From Aureimonas altamirensis (GTDB lineage Bacteria > Pseudomonadota > Alphaproteobacteria > Rhizobiales > Rhizobiaceae): DNA of 64,000 nt. Each line of letters starts with the position of its first letter. Position 1 is the first letter of the stretch. Below the pieces are notes generated by a model. It had not been told where the DNA came from and did no database searches. It worked only from the letters and a program-made list of their open reading frames with translations. The stretch covers positions 124,001 to 188,000 of the forward strand of contig NZ_BBWQ01000012.1 of the NCBI RefSeq assembly GCF_001463885.1, written 5' to 3'. Below, one piece after another: positions 63,608 to 64,000 of this stretch. The translations under genes were made by a program, and so were the position numbers.

Positions 63608-63882
63608 TTCAGGTAGGTCTTCAGAACCGCGATCAGATCGGCCGCGCCTTTGGCTTTGTCGGCATCGGCTTCGCGGTCCGGATCGACGACGTGATGGCGG
63701 ACATGATCTTCGATCAGCTCGACGGTCAGTCCGTTCACGGCTCCGCGGATCGAGGCGACGAGCTGGAGAACGTCGCCGCACGGCGTATCGTTCTCGAGAG
63801 CGCGAGCAACGGCGTCGAGCTGCCCCTGGAGGCGACGGACGCGGGCGACGAGCTTCGTAGGATCTTTCGAAAGGTGTGCCAT
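63604..63882 (-). CDS. dmeR: Nickel/cobalt-responsive repressor DmeR (RcnR/CsoR family)
   Basis: A 92-residue all-helical regulator. His3, Cys35, His60 and His64 are all in place, exactly the nickel/cobalt ligand set of RcnR, so it should sense Ni/Co rather than copper or formaldehyde. It is translationally coupled to dmeF. Metal binding releases it from the operator just upstream and turns on the efflux pump. Confidence 0.93.
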   Translation of the reverse strand: MAHLSKDPTKLVARVRRLQGQLDAVARALENDTPCGDVLQLVASIRGAVNGLTVELIEDHVRHHVVDPDREADADKAKGAADLIAVLKTYLK

Positions 63883-63904
63883 AGCATACCCCCTACCCTA
63901 TATA
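63883..63904 (-). promoter_or_regulatory. dmeRF operator/promoter candidate
   Basis: Directly upstream of the dmeR start the coding strand reads TATATAGGGTAGGGGGTATG, ending with the start region. RcnR/DmeR operators consist of a G/C run flanked by inverted TA-rich ends (of the form TA..GGGGGG..TA), and this site fits with one interruption. It overlaps the likely Shine-Dalgarno and the -10 region. Confidence 0.6.
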
Positions 63905-64000
63905 ACTGAGCAGGTCTACATGCTGCTTGCCTCAACCTGCCGAATCCGATCGAGGATGATCGTCCGTGCCCAAAGTACCGTCCCCGTGTACCGAACAATG

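Overview
The window is GC-rich chromosomal or megaplasmid DNA with dense, often overlapping genes, many LysR and FCD-type GntR regulators, tripartite tricarboxylate (TTT) transporter parts, a peptide-type ABC importer and a DmeRF metal-efflux pair. This combination fits an alphaproteobacterium of the Hyphomicrobiales (rhizobial/brucella/aurantimonad relatives). No rRNA, tRNA or single-copy marker gene was seen, so the genus cannot be fixed from the sequence.

Layout. (1) 1-10.4 kb is a catabolic island for an unidentified carboxylate or sugar acid. It has a TctCBA importer, a DhaK-DhaL type kinase, a TIM-barrel isomerase/epimerase, a PdxA-family dehydrogenase, two convergent GntR regulators, a SAF-domain oxidoreductase and a second, orphan TctC. 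(2) 10.4-22.8 kb is one minus-strand operon of five genes. It encodes a secreted adhesin with about 158 Asp-Ala dipeptides in a row, a TolC-like outer-membrane lipoprotein, a type I secretion ABC exporter, its HlyD adaptor, and a 1298-residue protein fusing a helical N-terminal region, a MurF-like ligase and a serine DD-peptidase domain. (3) 23-31 kb holds three LysR regulators, each divergent from small oxidoreductase or hydrolase genes, several with inverted repeats at the LysR start codon. (4) 30.8-33.2 kb carries a VapBC-like pair and small stress-type genes. (5) 33.3-43.1 kb has a complete peptide-type ABC importer with a serine hydrolase, and a LysR gene divergent from a 4-oxalomesaconate-tautomerase-like gene.

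(6) 43.2-50.5 kb is accessory DNA. A 2.8-kb AT-richer segment (43278-46062) is bounded by 12-bp direct repeats that match the end of guaA, a known island integration site. Inside each boundary lies a 19-bp arm-like repeat. It carries a two-gene unit (soluble protein plus four-helix membrane protein) whose first gene has an in-frame stop, and no integrase. Next to it are a 451-residue conserved-looking protein and an AbiEi-AbiEii toxin-antitoxin pair followed at once by a DUF3883 nuclease-like gene. (7) 50.5-56.3 kb is a decaying catabolic operon: threonine-synthase-like and GMC oxidoreductase genes look intact, but the ALDH, the small dehydrogenase subunit and the amidohydrolase carry frameshifts, stops or truncation. 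(8) 56.4-64 kb contains an SLC13 transporter, IS debris, a MarR regulator, a Fic protein and dmeRF.

The two most promising unexplained systems are the type I secretion operon that ends in a cytoplasmic MurF-peptidase fusion, and the att-bounded mini-element with its two-gene cargo.
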